From an uncultured Pseudomonadales bacterium (lineage in GTDB: Bacteria > Pseudomonadota > Gammaproteobacteria > Pseudomonadales > Azotimanducaceae): a DNA stretch of 36,724 bases. Position 1 is the stretch's first letter. Each line of letters opens with the position of its first letter. The notes under the pieces were generated by a model. The model did not search any database. It was not told the origin of the DNA and worked only from the letters and a program-made list of their open reading frames with translations. The DNA is taken from contig CALHVX010000147.1 of NCBI GenBank assembly GCA_938036875.1, positions 1 to 36,724 on the forward strand, read 5' to 3'. Positions 1 to 7,525 of this stretch are shown here, in pieces. The position numbers and the translations under genes were made by a program.

Positions 1-717
1 GATTACATAGATTTTGAGTACATTGTTGTTGATGGCTGTTCAACAGATGGGAGCATTGAACTCTTAGAAGGCTATCGCGAGCGTTTGCAACATTTGGTGG
101 TTGAGCCAGATGACGGCCAAGCGGATGCGATTCGCAAAGGCTTTGAGCTGGCGAGCGGCGATCTATTGTGCTTCTTAAACAGTGACGATCTGTTGTTGCC
201 TGGCTGTCTTACCTGGGTTGCTGAGTATTTTGGGTCGAATGATGATGTCGATGCAATTTACTCACACCGCGTTTTTGTGAACGAAACTGATGAGCCGACC
301 AAGTTTTGGACCTTGCCGCCGCATTCTGACTACTGCATGAGCCGTTGGGACTTTATTCCTCAGGAAACCTGCTTCTGGCGCCGCTCGCTGATGTTGGAGG
401 CTGGCGGGATGGACCCCAGCTATCAATTTGCGTTGGATTACGATCTTTTTGTGCGCATGATGAAATTGGGCCGATTCAGGCGTGTACATGCCTTTCTAGC
501 TGCCTTCAGGGTGCATGCAGAGGCTAAATCGAGCACCTTATATGAAACTGTTGGGCGCCAGGAGGTGGATAAGGTTCGTATTGCCAATGATGTGCGATTA
601 CACTGGTACGATGTGCTCCTGAAATACTTGTTTGGTGGCACGATACTTGGAATATCTTGGTTATTTCGAATCGTATCCTTAAGTGCATTCCGTGATCGAA
701 TCAAATTCATCAGCTGA
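1..717 (+). CDS. Family 2 glycosyltransferase, 5' end outside the window
   Basis: The reading frame is open from base 1, so the start lies upstream and only the last 238 codons are present. The visible part begins inside a GT-A fold: the nucleotide-binding segment VVDGCSTDGS lies at the very start, and the metal-binding region LNSDD follows near visible residues 58-62. A later WRRSLMLEAGG...LDYDLFVRM stretch is typical of GT2 acceptor-side segments. The C-terminus carries a hydrophobic stretch (about LLKYLFGGTILGISWLF) that may associate with the membrane. The family transfers a sugar from a nucleotide-sugar to a glycan acceptor at the cytoplasmic face of the inner membrane; the sugar and acceptor cannot be read from sequence. 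The next glycosyltransferase overlaps its end by 35 bp in another frame, so both belong to one polysaccharide operon that continues to the left. Confidence 0.9.
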   Translation, partial: DYIDFEYIVVDGCSTDGSIELLEGYRERLQHLVVEPDDGQADAIRKGFELASGDLLCFLNSDDLLLPGCLTWVAEYFGSNDDVDAIYSHRVFVNETDEPTKFWTLPPHSDYCMSRWDFIPQETCFWRRSLMLEAGGMDPSYQFALDYDLFVRMMKLGRFRRVHAFLAAFRVHAEAKSSTLYETVGRQEVDKVRIANDVRLHWYDVLLKYLFGGTILGISWLFRIVSLSAFRDRIKFIS

Positions 718-1498
718 TCTGAAACCTACCTTTTCTGTCATTGTGCCCGTGCGCAATATGCACGAGACCATAGAGCGTACCCTGGATAGCATATTTAGCC
801 AGCAGGGAGTTCAGGTGGAAGTAATTGTCATTGACGGCGCCTCAAACGATGGCACCTTGGACAAAGTTGAGTTGTACCGTGATCGCCTGTCAGCTGTCGT
901 TTCTGAACCAGATTCGGGTGTTTACCATGCGATCAACAAGGGCTTGGCGCAGGCCAGCAGCGATTTTGTCGCTATCCTGAATGGGGACGACTACTACAGC
1001 GGGCCCGAGGTCTTGGTGTCTTATGTCGAAAAATTTTCTGATCCTGCGATTGGCATTGTCTTCGGTGATTTGGAGTTTTTTTTACCCAAGTCACCTACTA
1101 AGACGATTCGTAAGTATTCCTCTGAAGGTTTCCACCCAAGCAAACTCAAATATGGTTGGATGCCACCGCACCCCACGATGATCGTTCGACGACAGGTGTA
1201 TGATTTGGTTGGGCCTTACCGTGCTGACTATGAGATATCTTCAGACTTTGAGTTTGTTGTGCGTGCACTTTGGACGCAGCAGGTCGCTTATGCTCGGGTG
1301 CCCAGTGTTGTTGTGAGAATGCAGTACGGTGGTTTGAGCACCAAAGGCATAAGAGCGACTTACGTTCTGAACAAAGAGATTATCAGGGCTTGTCGCAGCA
1401 ACGGTTTGAATACCAATTGGTTGTTGATCCTAATGAAATTTCCCGGAAAACTCCTTGAGTTTTTACCAACCACTTTTATGGCTAGCCGGTGGAAATAA
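683..1498 (+). CDS. Family 2 glycosyltransferase
   Basis: The 271-residue protein has the GT-A opening FSVIVPVRN (about residues 17-25), the DGASNDGT nucleotide-binding motif (about 51-58) and the NGDDYY metal-binding motif (about 99-104). WMPPHPTMIVRRQVYDLVG and the SSDFEFVVRAL segment are common in WcaA-like enzymes of exopolysaccharide or O-antigen clusters. It should add one sugar to a lipid-linked glycan at the cytoplasmic membrane; the specificity is unknown. The start is GTG at 683, giving a 35 bp overlap with the preceding glycosyltransferase; GTG at 692 in the same frame is an alternative. A long overlap between two similar enzymes suggests translational coupling. The sugar-dehydrogenase-like gene begins 13 bp after its stop. 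Confidence 0.9.
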   Translation: MHSVIESNSSADLKPTFSVIVPVRNMHETIERTLDSIFSQQGVQVEVIVIDGASNDGTLDKVELYRDRLSAVVSEPDSGVYHAINKGLAQASSDFVAILNGDDYYSGPEVLVSYVEKFSDPAIGIVFGDLEFFLPKSPTKTIRKYSSEGFHPSKLKYGWMPPHPTMIVRRQVYDLVGPYRADYEISSDFEFVVRALWTQQVAYARVPSVVVRMQYGGLSTKGIRATYVLNKEIIRACRSNGLNTNWLLILMKFPGKLLEFLPTTFMASRWK

Positions 1499-1511
1499 TG
1501 CGGAGGGTAGA

Positions 1512-2285
1512 GTGTTACATCTGAACTCTAGATACGATGACATCGCTGGCCAGTCTGTGTTTATTACCGGCGGCGGTTCAGGCATTGGCGCTTGGTTGAC
1601 CGAGGGTTTTGTCTCTCAGGGTGCAAAGGTCACCTTTGTGCAGCGTAGCGATGCCACGCCGTTGTGCGATGAACTAGAGCAGAAGTACGGTAATCGCCCA
1701 CGCTTTCTAACTTGTGATATCCAAGACATCGAACGCTTAGAGCAATGCATAGCTCAGGCCGCCGATGCACATGGTCCTGTTCAAGTTTTAGTTAACAATG
1801 CTGCTTGGGATAATCGCCATTCGTTGCAGGACACCTCGGTAGAAGACTGGGATAAAATTCAACACGTGAATTTGCGCCCACACTTTTTTGGGGCTAAGGC
1901 CGTGCAGGCGGGTATGCAGGCGAACGGTGGCGGGACGATCATCAATTACTCGTCTATCTCTTACATGATGGGTAATGCCGGTTACCCCGGATATGTTGCA
2001 GCCAAGTCAGGCATTACGGGGCTGACGCGTTCGCTGGCGCGTGAGCTTGGACCACACAACATACGAGTAAATGCGCTTGTTCCTGGTTGGGTGATTACCG
2101 ATCGCCAAGAGGAGTTGTGGGTTACGCCGGAAGGGCTCGAGGCACATATTGCGAAGCAGTGTCTACAACAAGTTATCCAGCCAATAGACATGGTCGAGCC
2201 AACTTTGTTTTTGGCGTCACGCGCATCGCGCATGATGACGGGGCAAGCCTTGGTGGTAGATGCTGGGGTAGTTGTTACGGGTTAG
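1512..2285 (+). CDS. SDR-family oxidoreductase, aldose 1-dehydrogenase-like
   Basis: This is a classical short-chain dehydrogenase of 257 residues. It has the cofactor loop TGGGSGIG at residues 19-26, an NNAAWDNR segment after strand 4, and the catalytic Ser148, Tyr161 and Lys165 (YVAAK). From memory of the family, segments such as ITGGGSGIGA.LTEGF, VNLRPHFF, LARELGP.NIRV and WVTPEG resemble NAD-dependent D-xylose/aldose 1-dehydrogenases of the Caulobacter XylB type. Oxidation of a free sugar or sugar-derived substrate is therefore the best guess. I place the start at GTG 1512 because GGAGGG at 1502-1507 sits four bases upstream; an in-frame TTG at 1455 would add 19 residues with no family resemblance and run into the preceding gene. 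Its position after two glycosyltransferases suggests a role in sugar metabolism, but it may only be a neighbour. Confidence 0.82.
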   Translation: MLHLNSRYDDIAGQSVFITGGGSGIGAWLTEGFVSQGAKVTFVQRSDATPLCDELEQKYGNRPRFLTCDIQDIERLEQCIAQAADAHGPVQVLVNNAAWDNRHSLQDTSVEDWDKIQHVNLRPHFFGAKAVQAGMQANGGGTIINYSSISYMMGNAGYPGYVAAKSGITGLTRSLARELGPHNIRVNALVPGWVITDRQEELWVTPEGLEAHIAKQCLQQVIQPIDMVEPTLFLASRASRMMTGQALVVDAGVVVTG

Positions 2286-2350
2286 CCGTGACCATTGTCG
2301 GTATGGCAATTTATTTGCGCTCGTTCTGCTGTATGCCAAAATTTTTTGTT

Positions 2351-2363
2351 GCCAATAATTGGG
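2351..2363. repeat. 13-bp palindromic sequence shared with 6633-6645
   Basis: GCCAATAATTGGG occurs here, about 70 bp upstream of yiaD, and again at 6633-6645 just before the DUF1499 gene. Its core CCAAT-A-ATTGG is a perfect inverted repeat around one base. Both copies lie in intergenic DNA, so it could be a protein-binding site, but with two copies chance is possible. Confidence 0.25.
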
Positions 2364-2431
2364 TCCGGTTCACGACATATTCAGTGTAAAGTCCGTAGCT
2401 TGTACCACCGACTTAATATCGAGATTTGCGA

Positions 2432-3109
2432 ATGGCCTTTACCAATCGAATGCCCAAACTTTGGATACTCGGAGCCTGCTTGCTAGCGGTTTCTGCTTGC
2501 ACCACCAACCCTTACACCAATGAACGTCAAACCTCTAAAGCCGTTAAAGCGGGCGCGATCGGAGCGGCTATTGGCGCCGTTGCCGGTGTTCTCATTGGCG
2601 ATGATGCAGACGAACGCCGCGAGAAAGCCCTGATAGGGGCCGGCATCGGTGCCCTAGCGGGCGGCGCAGTGGGCGCCTACATGGACGTGCAAGAGGCTAA
2701 GCTACGTGACCAGTTGCAAGGCACCGGTGTTAGCGTCACCCGTTTGGGAGACGATCTGGTCCTAAATATGCCAGGAAATGTGACATTTGATGTGGGTCGT
2801 TCCGATCTGCAACACAGCTTTGCCCCGGTTCTTGATTCCGTCGCTCTAGTGCTCAAGGAATACGACAAGACGCTGATCGATGTGACGGGCCATACCGATA
2901 GCACCGGTTCTGAAGATCTCAACATGAAGTTGTCGCAACGTCGGGCGGATAGTGTTGCAAACTACTTGTCGTCTGTAGGCGTGCAATCTATGCGCGTTGT
3001 GACTGAAGGCTATGGACCTCACTACCCAGTGGCGGACAACAGCACCACCACCGGACGTCAGGCCAATCGCCGGGTTGAGCTTGTGCTCAAGCCTGTTGAG
3101 CAGGGTTAA
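2432..3109 (+). CDS. yiaD: OmpA-family outer-membrane lipoprotein, YiaD-like
   Basis: The 225-residue protein begins with a lipoprotein signal peptide: a basic start, a hydrophobic core and lipobox VSAC with the lipidated Cys at residue 23, followed by TTNPYTNE as in Escherichia coli YiaD. Residues about 40-85 form a glycine-zipper region (GAIGAAIGAVAG, GAGIGALAGGAVGAYM). MDVQEAKLRD and GTGVSVTR then lead into a C-terminal OmpA-like peptidoglycan-binding domain with TFDVG, GHTDSTG, LSQRRADSV and NRRVEL. The family anchors the outer membrane to the cell wall; E. coli YiaD was described as a multicopy suppressor of a bamD defect. I start at ATG 2432; TTG 2426 and ATG 2450 are in-frame alternatives that leave the signal peptide intact. 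The stop is three bases from the stop of the convergent ACT gene, and a terminator hairpin for yiaD appears to lie inside that gene. Confidence 0.92.
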   Translation: MAFTNRMPKLWILGACLLAVSACTTNPYTNERQTSKAVKAGAIGAAIGAVAGVLIGDDADERREKALIGAGIGALAGGAVGAYMDVQEAKLRDQLQGTGVSVTRLGDDLVLNMPGNVTFDVGRSDLQHSFAPVLDSVALVLKEYDKTLIDVTGHTDSTGSEDLNMKLSQRRADSVANYLSSVGVQSMRVVTEGYGPHYPVADNSTTTGRQANRRVELVLKPVEQG

Positions 3110-3112
3110 GCA

Positions 3113-3652
3113 CTAACCTGCAACCCCTAGCTCGCCGTCGAGGTCTTCCTCTTCGCAGAACGCCTCAAACTGTTGCCGCAGTTTTGAGGCGTTTTGGTCT
3201 GCGGGCACCGCAATAGTGATGCTGAGGTTGAACATTGGGGTGCCGGTGTGTGGTGCCGGCTGAGCATCGGTGTCTAATTGCAAGATGTTGATGCCACGGT
3301 CACTAAAGAAGTTAGCAACCCGAGTCACAATGCCCGGGTGATCCATGGCCGTAACCGTTACCCAGTAAGGTAGAGCCTGTACTCGATTGCGATCGGTAGT
3401 GCGGCGGTAGATTGATTCAATACCTTGGTCTGCACAATGGCTCGCCAAGTCGGTTTCGAGCTGGCTTAGACCTTGGTCACTGCCCGTGACCGACATCAGC
3501 ACGGCAAACTCCCCACCTAGTACTGCCATGCGGCTGTCTTCGACAGATAAGCCGCAGTTGTTGACCAGCGCCGTTAGCTCGGTGACCAACCCGGGGCGGT
3601 CCTGGCCGATGGTAGAAATGATGGCGCGGTTGTTGCTGACTTTAGAGCTCAT
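3113..3652 (-). CDS. ACT-domain regulatory protein, GcvR-like
   Basis: The 179-residue protein consists of two ACT domains. The first starts [17 protein letters not shown] (about residues 9-25) and the second starts [21 protein letters not shown] (about 95-115); both have the D-x-PG(L/I)V turn that marks small-molecule-binding ACT modules. This two-ACT layout without a DNA-binding domain is that of GcvR, which in E. coli responds to glycine and inhibits the activator GcvA, so repressing the glycine cleavage system. The ATG overlaps the stop of the upstream glycyl-tRNA synthetase gene by four bases (ATGA), so the two are co-transcribed and probably translationally coupled. That pairing supports a glycine-related role. 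It could still be a paralogue with another ligand, so I give no symbol. Confidence 0.85.
   Translation of the reverse strand: MSSKVSNNRAIISTIGQDRPGLVTELTALVNNCGLSVEDSRMAVLGGEFAVLMSVTGSDQGLSQLETDLASHCADQGIESIYRRTTDRNRVQALPYWVTVTAMDHPGIVTRVANFFSDRGINILQLDTDAQPAPHTGTPMFNLSITIAVPADQNASKLRQQFEAFCEEEDLDGELGVAG
3159..3195 (+). terminator. Candidate intrinsic terminator of yiaD inside the ACT gene
   Basis: AACGCCTCAAACTG (3159-3172) pairs with CAGTTTTGAGGCGTT (3179-3193) in a 14-bp stem with one bulged T and a 6-base loop. The stem runs into TTTT at 3192-3195. Read on the plus strand it lies 50 bp after the yiaD stop; on the minus strand there is no U run. It sits within the 3' coding part of the convergent ACT-domain gene. 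Confidence 0.6.
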
Positions 3653-5013
3653 GCTTGCAGCGCCTTCTTCACGAACTCGGCGAGCTCCGCCACAGGTACG
3701 CGCTGCTGCGCCATGGTATCGCGGTCGCGCACCGTAACGCTGTCATCTTCTTCGATGGTCTGAAAGTCGACGGTGACACACAGTGGTGTGCCTACCTCAT
3801 CATGACGGCGATAGCCTTTACCGATGTTGCCGGTGTTTTCGTACAATATTCGGCCTAACCCCAATGCTTGCAGCATTTGTTTGATACCGCGTGCTTTGGC
3901 CACAATGCCTTCGTGGTTGCGCTTTAGTGGTAGTACCGCCACCTTGATCGGTGATAGGTGCGGTTTGAGGCTGAGCAATGTGCGCTCAGATCCATTTTCT
4001 AAGGTTTCTACTTTGTAGGCTTCGTTTAGTACCGCAAGCACACCTCGGTCGACACCGGCAGAGGGCTCAATAACAAAAGGTACCTGCCAGGCATTGGTAT
4101 CTGGGTCTTGCACAGCGAGTCGGGCGTTGGATTCCGTGTTTTCTTTGACTTTGGCTTGAATGCCTAGATCGGCTTGGTTTTTTGTGTGAGAACCTAAGTC
4201 GAAATCGGTGCGGTTGGCGATTCCCTCAAGCTCTTCCACCCCGTGAGGGAAGTGGTACATCAAATCTACGGTTGCCTTGGAGTAGTGGGCCAATTCATCT
4301 GCAGGCACATGCAGTAGCTCGATGCGATCCCTAGGTACGCCTTGGTCTTCCCACCAAGTTAGGCGTTCTTCAACCCAATCCGTATGCCACTGCTCGTCAG
4401 TGCCGGGAGGAACAAAAAATTCCAGCTCCATTTGCTCAAACTCGCGAACCCGGAAAATGAAGTTGCGAGGGGTAATTTCGTTGCGAAACGCCTTACCAAT
4501 TTGCGCAATGCCAAAAGGGGGTTTGCGTGAGGTGGCATCCACTACGTTCTTAAAGTTGGTAAAGATGGCTTGGGCGGTTTCGGGCCGAAGATAGGCAAAG
4601 TTCTCATCGTCGGCAATGGGGCCAACACCGGTTTTGAACATCAGGTTGAACGGCCGCGGTTCTGTTAGGTCAGTGGACCCGCAGCTAGGGCACTTGTCCC
4701 CCTCAAGGTGGTCCGCCCGCCAGCGACTTTTGCACTCGCGACAGTCCACCATCGGATCGGTGAAGGTGTCCTCGTGGCCGGAATACTTGAGCGTGGTGCG
4801 GTTGGTGAGTACCGCTGCATCTAAACCTTCAACATCATCGCGTTCAAAAACCATAGCCCGCCACCACGCGGCTTTCAGGTTATTTTTCAGCTCAACACCC
4901 AAAGGGCCATAGTCGTACACACCCTGTAACCCACCGTAAATATCGCTAGATGGGAAGATGAAGCCGCGGCGTTTGGCAAGCGCGACCAGTGCGTCCATGG
5001 ATTGTGCGGGCAT
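3649..5013 (-). CDS. glyQS: Glycyl-tRNA synthetase, single-chain (eukaryotic/archaeal-type) class II
   Basis: The enzyme charges tRNA-Gly with glycine in the cytoplasm. The 454-residue chain is the dimeric form in which one polypeptide holds all functions, not the GlyQ/GlyS alpha2-beta2 enzyme of E. coli. Visible signatures are [12 protein letters not shown] (about 28-39), a Cys4 zinc insert at C91, C94, C108 and C111, LRPETAQ (142-148), motif 2 around FRNE (176-179) and motif 3 EPSAGVDR (316-323). An anticodon-binding domain fills the C-terminal 100 residues (VAVLPLKRN onward). The start is ATG at 5013, with an AGGA-like ribosome site about 10 bases upstream. Its stop overlaps the start of a GcvR-like ACT gene. 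Most proteobacteria carry the tetrameric enzyme, so the type is noteworthy. Length and motifs are complete. Confidence 0.96.
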   Translation of the reverse strand: MPAQSMDALVALAKRRGFIFPSSDIYGGLQGVYDYGPLGVELKNNLKAAWWRAMVFERDDVEGLDAAVLTNRTTLKYSGHEDTFTDPMVDCRECKSRWRADHLEGDKCPSCGSTDLTEPRPFNLMFKTGVGPIADDENFAYLRPETAQAIFTNFKNVVDATSRKPPFGIAQIGKAFRNEITPRNFIFRVREFEQMELEFFVPPGTDEQWHTDWVEERLTWWEDQGVPRDRIELLHVPADELAHYSKATVDLMYHFPHGVEELEGIANRTDFDLGSHTKNQADLGIQAKVKENTESNARLAVQDPDTNAWQVPFVIEPSAGVDRGVLAVLNEAYKVETLENGSERTLLSLKPHLSPIKVAVLPLKRNHEGIVAKARGIKQMLQALGLGRILYENTGNIGKGYRRHDEVGTPLCVTVDFQTIEEDDSVTVRDRDTMAQQRVPVAELAEFVKKALQA

Positions 5014-5068
5014 AGTGATTGAATCCTGTGCGAAGCTGAGGGTGGATGGTGGGTTTCACCGGTGCAGG

Positions 5069-5097
5069 ACTATACCTATTTAAGTAAATGTAGGAAA
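5069..5097 (-). promoter_or_regulatory. Candidate sigma-70 promoter for glyQS
   Basis: On the minus strand a -10 element TATAGT (plus 5069-5074) is preceded, after a 17-bp spacer, by TTTCCT (plus 5092-5097), a poor -35. Transcription would start roughly 50 bases before the glyQS ATG. I saw no T-box or glycine-riboswitch-like structure in the leader, but this was read by eye only. Confidence 0.3.
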
Positions 5098-5261
5098 TGT
5101 GTTGCGATCCATGGGCTGGCGCCGAATTTGACGGATTTGTGTCCCAAGGCTTACAAATTATGCAGTCTTGGCACAGAAGGATACATTGCGCTTATACGCA
5201 AGAGTGTTGACCTAGTGTCTAATGGGGGTGTCCTGAATAACCCAGAAAAGACCTATTCGTT

Positions 5262-5639
5262 ATGCGCCGTACAGATCCCAAAGATAGTAAAAAGCGATAC
5301 TTTCGCGCTGGTGATCGAATCGTGAACCTCAACAGCGCCTGGTACTTCACCGCCCGTGAGGGTGATGTAGGTCCCTATCCTACGCGCTCTGCGGCGGAAC
5401 GAGAGGTACAACGCTTTTTGCTTGAGCGGCAACAGCTAAGCAAGTTCCAGCGCAGCCGTCAGGAAGGGGGGAAGCAGGGGTCCAAACAAGTGCCCAAGCG
5501 CGCGGCTGTGCAAGCGCCGAAGACTGCAGCGCGACGAGGTAGCTACATGAGCCCTGCACAGCAAACGCGTCATCATCTAGACCAGAAGGTAGAGTCGCAT
5601 GGTTTGATGTTGACCTTGGATGATGACCTCCTAGTCTAG
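5262..5639 (+). CDS. DUF6316 family small basic protein
   Basis: This 125-residue protein of unknown function begins with a compact conserved segment: RYFRAGDRIV...LNSAWYFTAREGDVGPY...RSAAEREVQRFLLER (about residues 12-56). I recognise this pattern, G-D-R, W-Y-F-x-x-R-E-G and G-P-[YF], as that of DUF6316 proteins found in Pseudomonas and marine gammaproteobacteria. The middle is rich in Lys, Gln, Arg and Ala and looks disordered. The C-terminus is a short acidic tail (LTLDDDLLV). No signal peptide or membrane segment is present, so it should be cytoplasmic. The ATG has only a weak ribosome site (GAAAAG about 15 bases upstream). It stands alone, divergent from glyQS, and is followed by a terminator hairpin. 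Confidence 0.75.
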   Translation: MRRTDPKDSKKRYFRAGDRIVNLNSAWYFTAREGDVGPYPTRSAAEREVQRFLLERQQLSKFQRSRQEGGKQGSKQVPKRAAVQAPKTAARRGSYMSPAQQTRHHLDQKVESHGLMLTLDDDLLV

Positions 5640-5657
5640 CTTGTGTTCGCTCCTAGT

Positions 5658-5687
5658 GACCCACTCAGTCAGAGTCGGGTCCTTTTT
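5658..5687 (+). terminator. Rho-independent terminator after the DUF6316 gene
   Basis: GACCC (5658-5662) pairs with GGGTC (5677-5681) and CTC (5664-5666) with GAG (5672-5674), with an A/TC internal mismatch. CTTTTTCT follows directly, with the T run at 5683-5687. It lies 19 bp after the DUF6316 stop. Confidence 0.6.
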
Positions 5688-5758
5688 CTGTTTCTTCCGT
5701 ATGATGAACCTTTGGGCTTTGCCCGATCGATTTTCTTTAACTAACGGTGGACACGAAT

Positions 5759-6538
5759 ATGACTTCTTCACTTTTTGACTTGACCGGTAAAACGGCGCTC
5801 ATCACGGGATCCAGCAAAGGTATAGGCCGAGCGATTGCCGAAGAGCTAGCGCGCCACGGTGCTGACGTGGTGATCTCTAGCCGCAAACAAGACGCTTGCG
5901 ATGAGGTAACCGAAGCCATAAACCGCGAACGCGATGGTCTGGCGGGCAGCGCAACCACCATTGCCGCGCATATTGGACACAAAGAAGAGTTGGAACGCCT
6001 GGTTGCCCAGACCAATGAAAAGCTCGGCAAGGTGGACGTGCTCATCTGCAATGCAGCCGTAAACCCCTACTATGGCTCGATGCAAGATATCCCGGATTCT
6101 GCGTTAGATAAAATTTTGGACATCAACATTAAATCCAATCATTGGCTGTGCAACATGGTGCTGCCACAAATGCGCGAGCGCCGAGATGGTTCAATAATGC
6201 TGGTGTCCTCGGTAGGCGGTCTGAAAGGCAGTGCCGTGATTGGTGCTTATTGCATCTCCAAAGCCGCAGATGCGCAAATGGTGCGTAACCTTGCAGTCGA
6301 GCATGGCCCGGAAAATATACGGGTCAATGCGATCTCCCCAGGCTTGGTGCGTACAGACTTTGCGCGCGCTTTGTGGGAAAACCCAGAAACCCTCAAGCAG
6401 CGAACGGCGGGTGATCCGCTGCGCCGTATCGGTGAGCCGCGTGAAATTGCGGGCATTGCGGTCTATCTATCGTCCGCAGCCGGCGCCTTTACTACGGGTC
6501 AAAACTTTGTGATTGATGGCGGCGCCACTATCGCCTAA
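5759..6538 (+). CDS. SDR-family oxidoreductase, DHRS4-like
   Basis: This is a classical short-chain dehydrogenase/reductase of 259 residues. It has TGSSKGIG at 16-23, ICNAAVNPYYG after strand 4, catalytic Ser151, Tyr164 and Lys168 (YCISK), and a GLVRTDF...FVIDGG C-terminal part. The NAAVNP segment and the layout RRIGEP.EIAGI resemble the DHRS4 / carbonyl-reductase-like branch, which is usually NADPH dependent. An Arg in SSRK after the second strand would suit NADPH binding. The substrate is not predictable. The start is ATG 5759 with GGTGG eight bases upstream; an in-frame GTG at 5747 is less likely. It is monocistronic as far as can be seen, between a terminator and a further 116-bp gap. Confidence 0.85.
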   Translation: MTSSLFDLTGKTALITGSSKGIGRAIAEELARHGADVVISSRKQDACDEVTEAINRERDGLAGSATTIAAHIGHKEELERLVAQTNEKLGKVDVLICNAAVNPYYGSMQDIPDSALDKILDINIKSNHWLCNMVLPQMRERRDGSIMLVSSVGGLKGSAVIGAYCISKAADAQMVRNLAVEHGPENIRVNAISPGLVRTDFARALWENPETLKQRTAGDPLRRIGEPREIAGIAVYLSSAAGAFTTGQNFVIDGGATIA

Positions 6539-6619
6539 GCCATACTGGTGTGGCCAGTTGGCATGGCCCGCTGGATCGATCGCGGGTCAGATTCCTAACA
6601 AGTGATTAAGCGGCCTTTC

Positions 6620-6645
6620 TGGTATTCTCACCGCCAATAATTGGG
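6620..6645 (+). promoter_or_regulatory. Candidate extended -10 promoter and palindrome before the DUF1499 gene
   Basis: TGG-TATTCT (6620-6628) fits an extended -10 element; I see no good -35. Just downstream, GCCAATAATTGGG (6633-6645) is the second copy of the palindromic 13-mer found at 2351-2363. It abuts and partly overlaps the G-rich ribosome site of the gene at 6655, so a bound protein could affect initiation. Confidence 0.3.
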
Positions 6646-6654
6646 GGTATTGAT

Positions 6655-7377
6655 ATGACAGTATGGTGGTCCAAAGCAATTCTAATTGGTGGTGTCATCG
6701 CGGCGGTATGCTTACCGCTTGGTGCGCTAGGGACAAAATTTGGCATCTGGGAGTTTACCGGCGGATTTATGCTGTTGGCTTCCGGTACGGTGCTGGCGAT
6801 CCTCGCGGTAGCGCTAGGCATCATTGCGTTGGTTGTTGCTAGCCGTCGTGGTCTAAGCAGCGATAAGCCAGGAATCTACCTTGGCATGTTGGTTGGTGCG
6901 CTGGTTTTGGGGTTGATGGGGACGCAGTACATGGCCGCGAGCAAGGTGCCACCCATTCACAACATTTCAACGGACACCATCGATCCGCCGCAGTTCGACA
7001 AGGTGGTCGCGTTGCGCGGCGATTCCAACCCCTTGGCGTACGATGCTGAAAAGCTAGCAGGACCTCAGCAGGAAGCATATCCCTGGGTCAAAACCCTAAC
7101 CCTGAGCACACCACCGGCCCAAACCTTGGCGGCTGCTCGTGGCGCGTTGGAAGCAATGGGCCTGGATATTGTGAGTGAAGATGCTGCTGCCGGGTTAGTA
7201 GAGGCGACAGCGACTAGCTTTTGGTTCGGCTTTAAAGATGATCTAGTTGTTCGGGTTCGTGCTGCTGGTGCAGGTTCTACTGTAGATGCTCGCAGCGTTT
7301 CGCGAGTGGGCGTCAGCGATATTGGAGCCAATGCGCGTCGCATCGGCGACTTGCTGGAACGTTTGAAGGGTAGCTAA
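6655..7377 (+). CDS. DUF1499 membrane protein
   Basis: The 240-residue protein has three hydrophobic segments in its first 105 residues (about 8-27, 36-62 and 76-94). A soluble domain follows, beginning VPPIHNISTDTIDPPQF and ending TSFWFGFKDDLVVRVR...DARSVSRVGVSDIGANA.RI. These two motifs are the hallmark of DUF1499, an uncharacterised domain widespread in proteobacteria and also found in chloroplast-related proteins. The soluble domain is probably outside the cytoplasmic membrane, but topology is inferred from hydrophobicity alone. The ATG at 6655 has GGGGGT eight bases upstream. The gene ends 148 bp before the exporter genes, so it may or may not share their transcript. Confidence 0.85.
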   Translation: MTVWWSKAILIGGVIAAVCLPLGALGTKFGIWEFTGGFMLLASGTVLAILAVALGIIALVVASRRGLSSDKPGIYLGMLVGALVLGLMGTQYMAASKVPPIHNISTDTIDPPQFDKVVALRGDSNPLAYDAEKLAGPQQEAYPWVKTLTLSTPPAQTLAAARGALEAMGLDIVSEDAAAGLVEATATSFWFGFKDDLVVRVRAAGAGSTVDARSVSRVGVSDIGANARRIGDLLERLKGS

Positions 7378-7419
7378 TTCAGCCCATCGCTGGGTACGCA
7401 CTGCTCCATTTCTTACACA

Positions 7420-7440
7420 GGTCAGCGTCTCGCGCTGACC
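7420..7440. other. Perfect 8-bp inverted repeat after the DUF1499 gene
   Basis: GGTCAGCG (7420-7427) and CGCTGACC (7433-7440) form a perfect stem with a 5-base loop. No T run follows on either strand, so it is not a classical intrinsic terminator. It lies between the DUF1499 gene and the exporter operon and could be a weak terminator, an RNA processing site or an operator. Confidence 0.45.
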
Positions 7441-7525
7441 CACAGCTAACCTAGAAGCCCACCTAGCTCGCGTCCAGCCCAAGTTATGGTTATCGGCACT
7501 GACTCACACAAAGTGCCAATCTCCG

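Noticed and set aside
5014-5261. Possible glycine riboswitch or T-box in the leader of glyQS
   Set aside because: No tandem glycine-aptamer core, no terminator/antiterminator pair and no T-box sequence could be recognised by eye; a covariance-model search would be needed to exclude it fully.
5062-5325. 87-codon ORF upstream of and overlapping the DUF6316 gene
   Set aside because: The start has no ribosome site, the protein shows no domain, and it covers the glyQS promoter region and the DUF6316 start in another frame. It looks like chance.
6539-6654. GC-rich inverted repeats (CCCGC...GCGGG and GGCCA...TGGCC) after the SDR gene
   Set aside because: Short imperfect stems without a T run; not enough to call a terminator or operator.
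7243-7482. 79-codon minus-strand ORF considered as an exported peptide
   Set aside because: It is mostly the antisense of the DUF1499 coding end and lacks a double-glycine site or a hydrophobic leader pattern.
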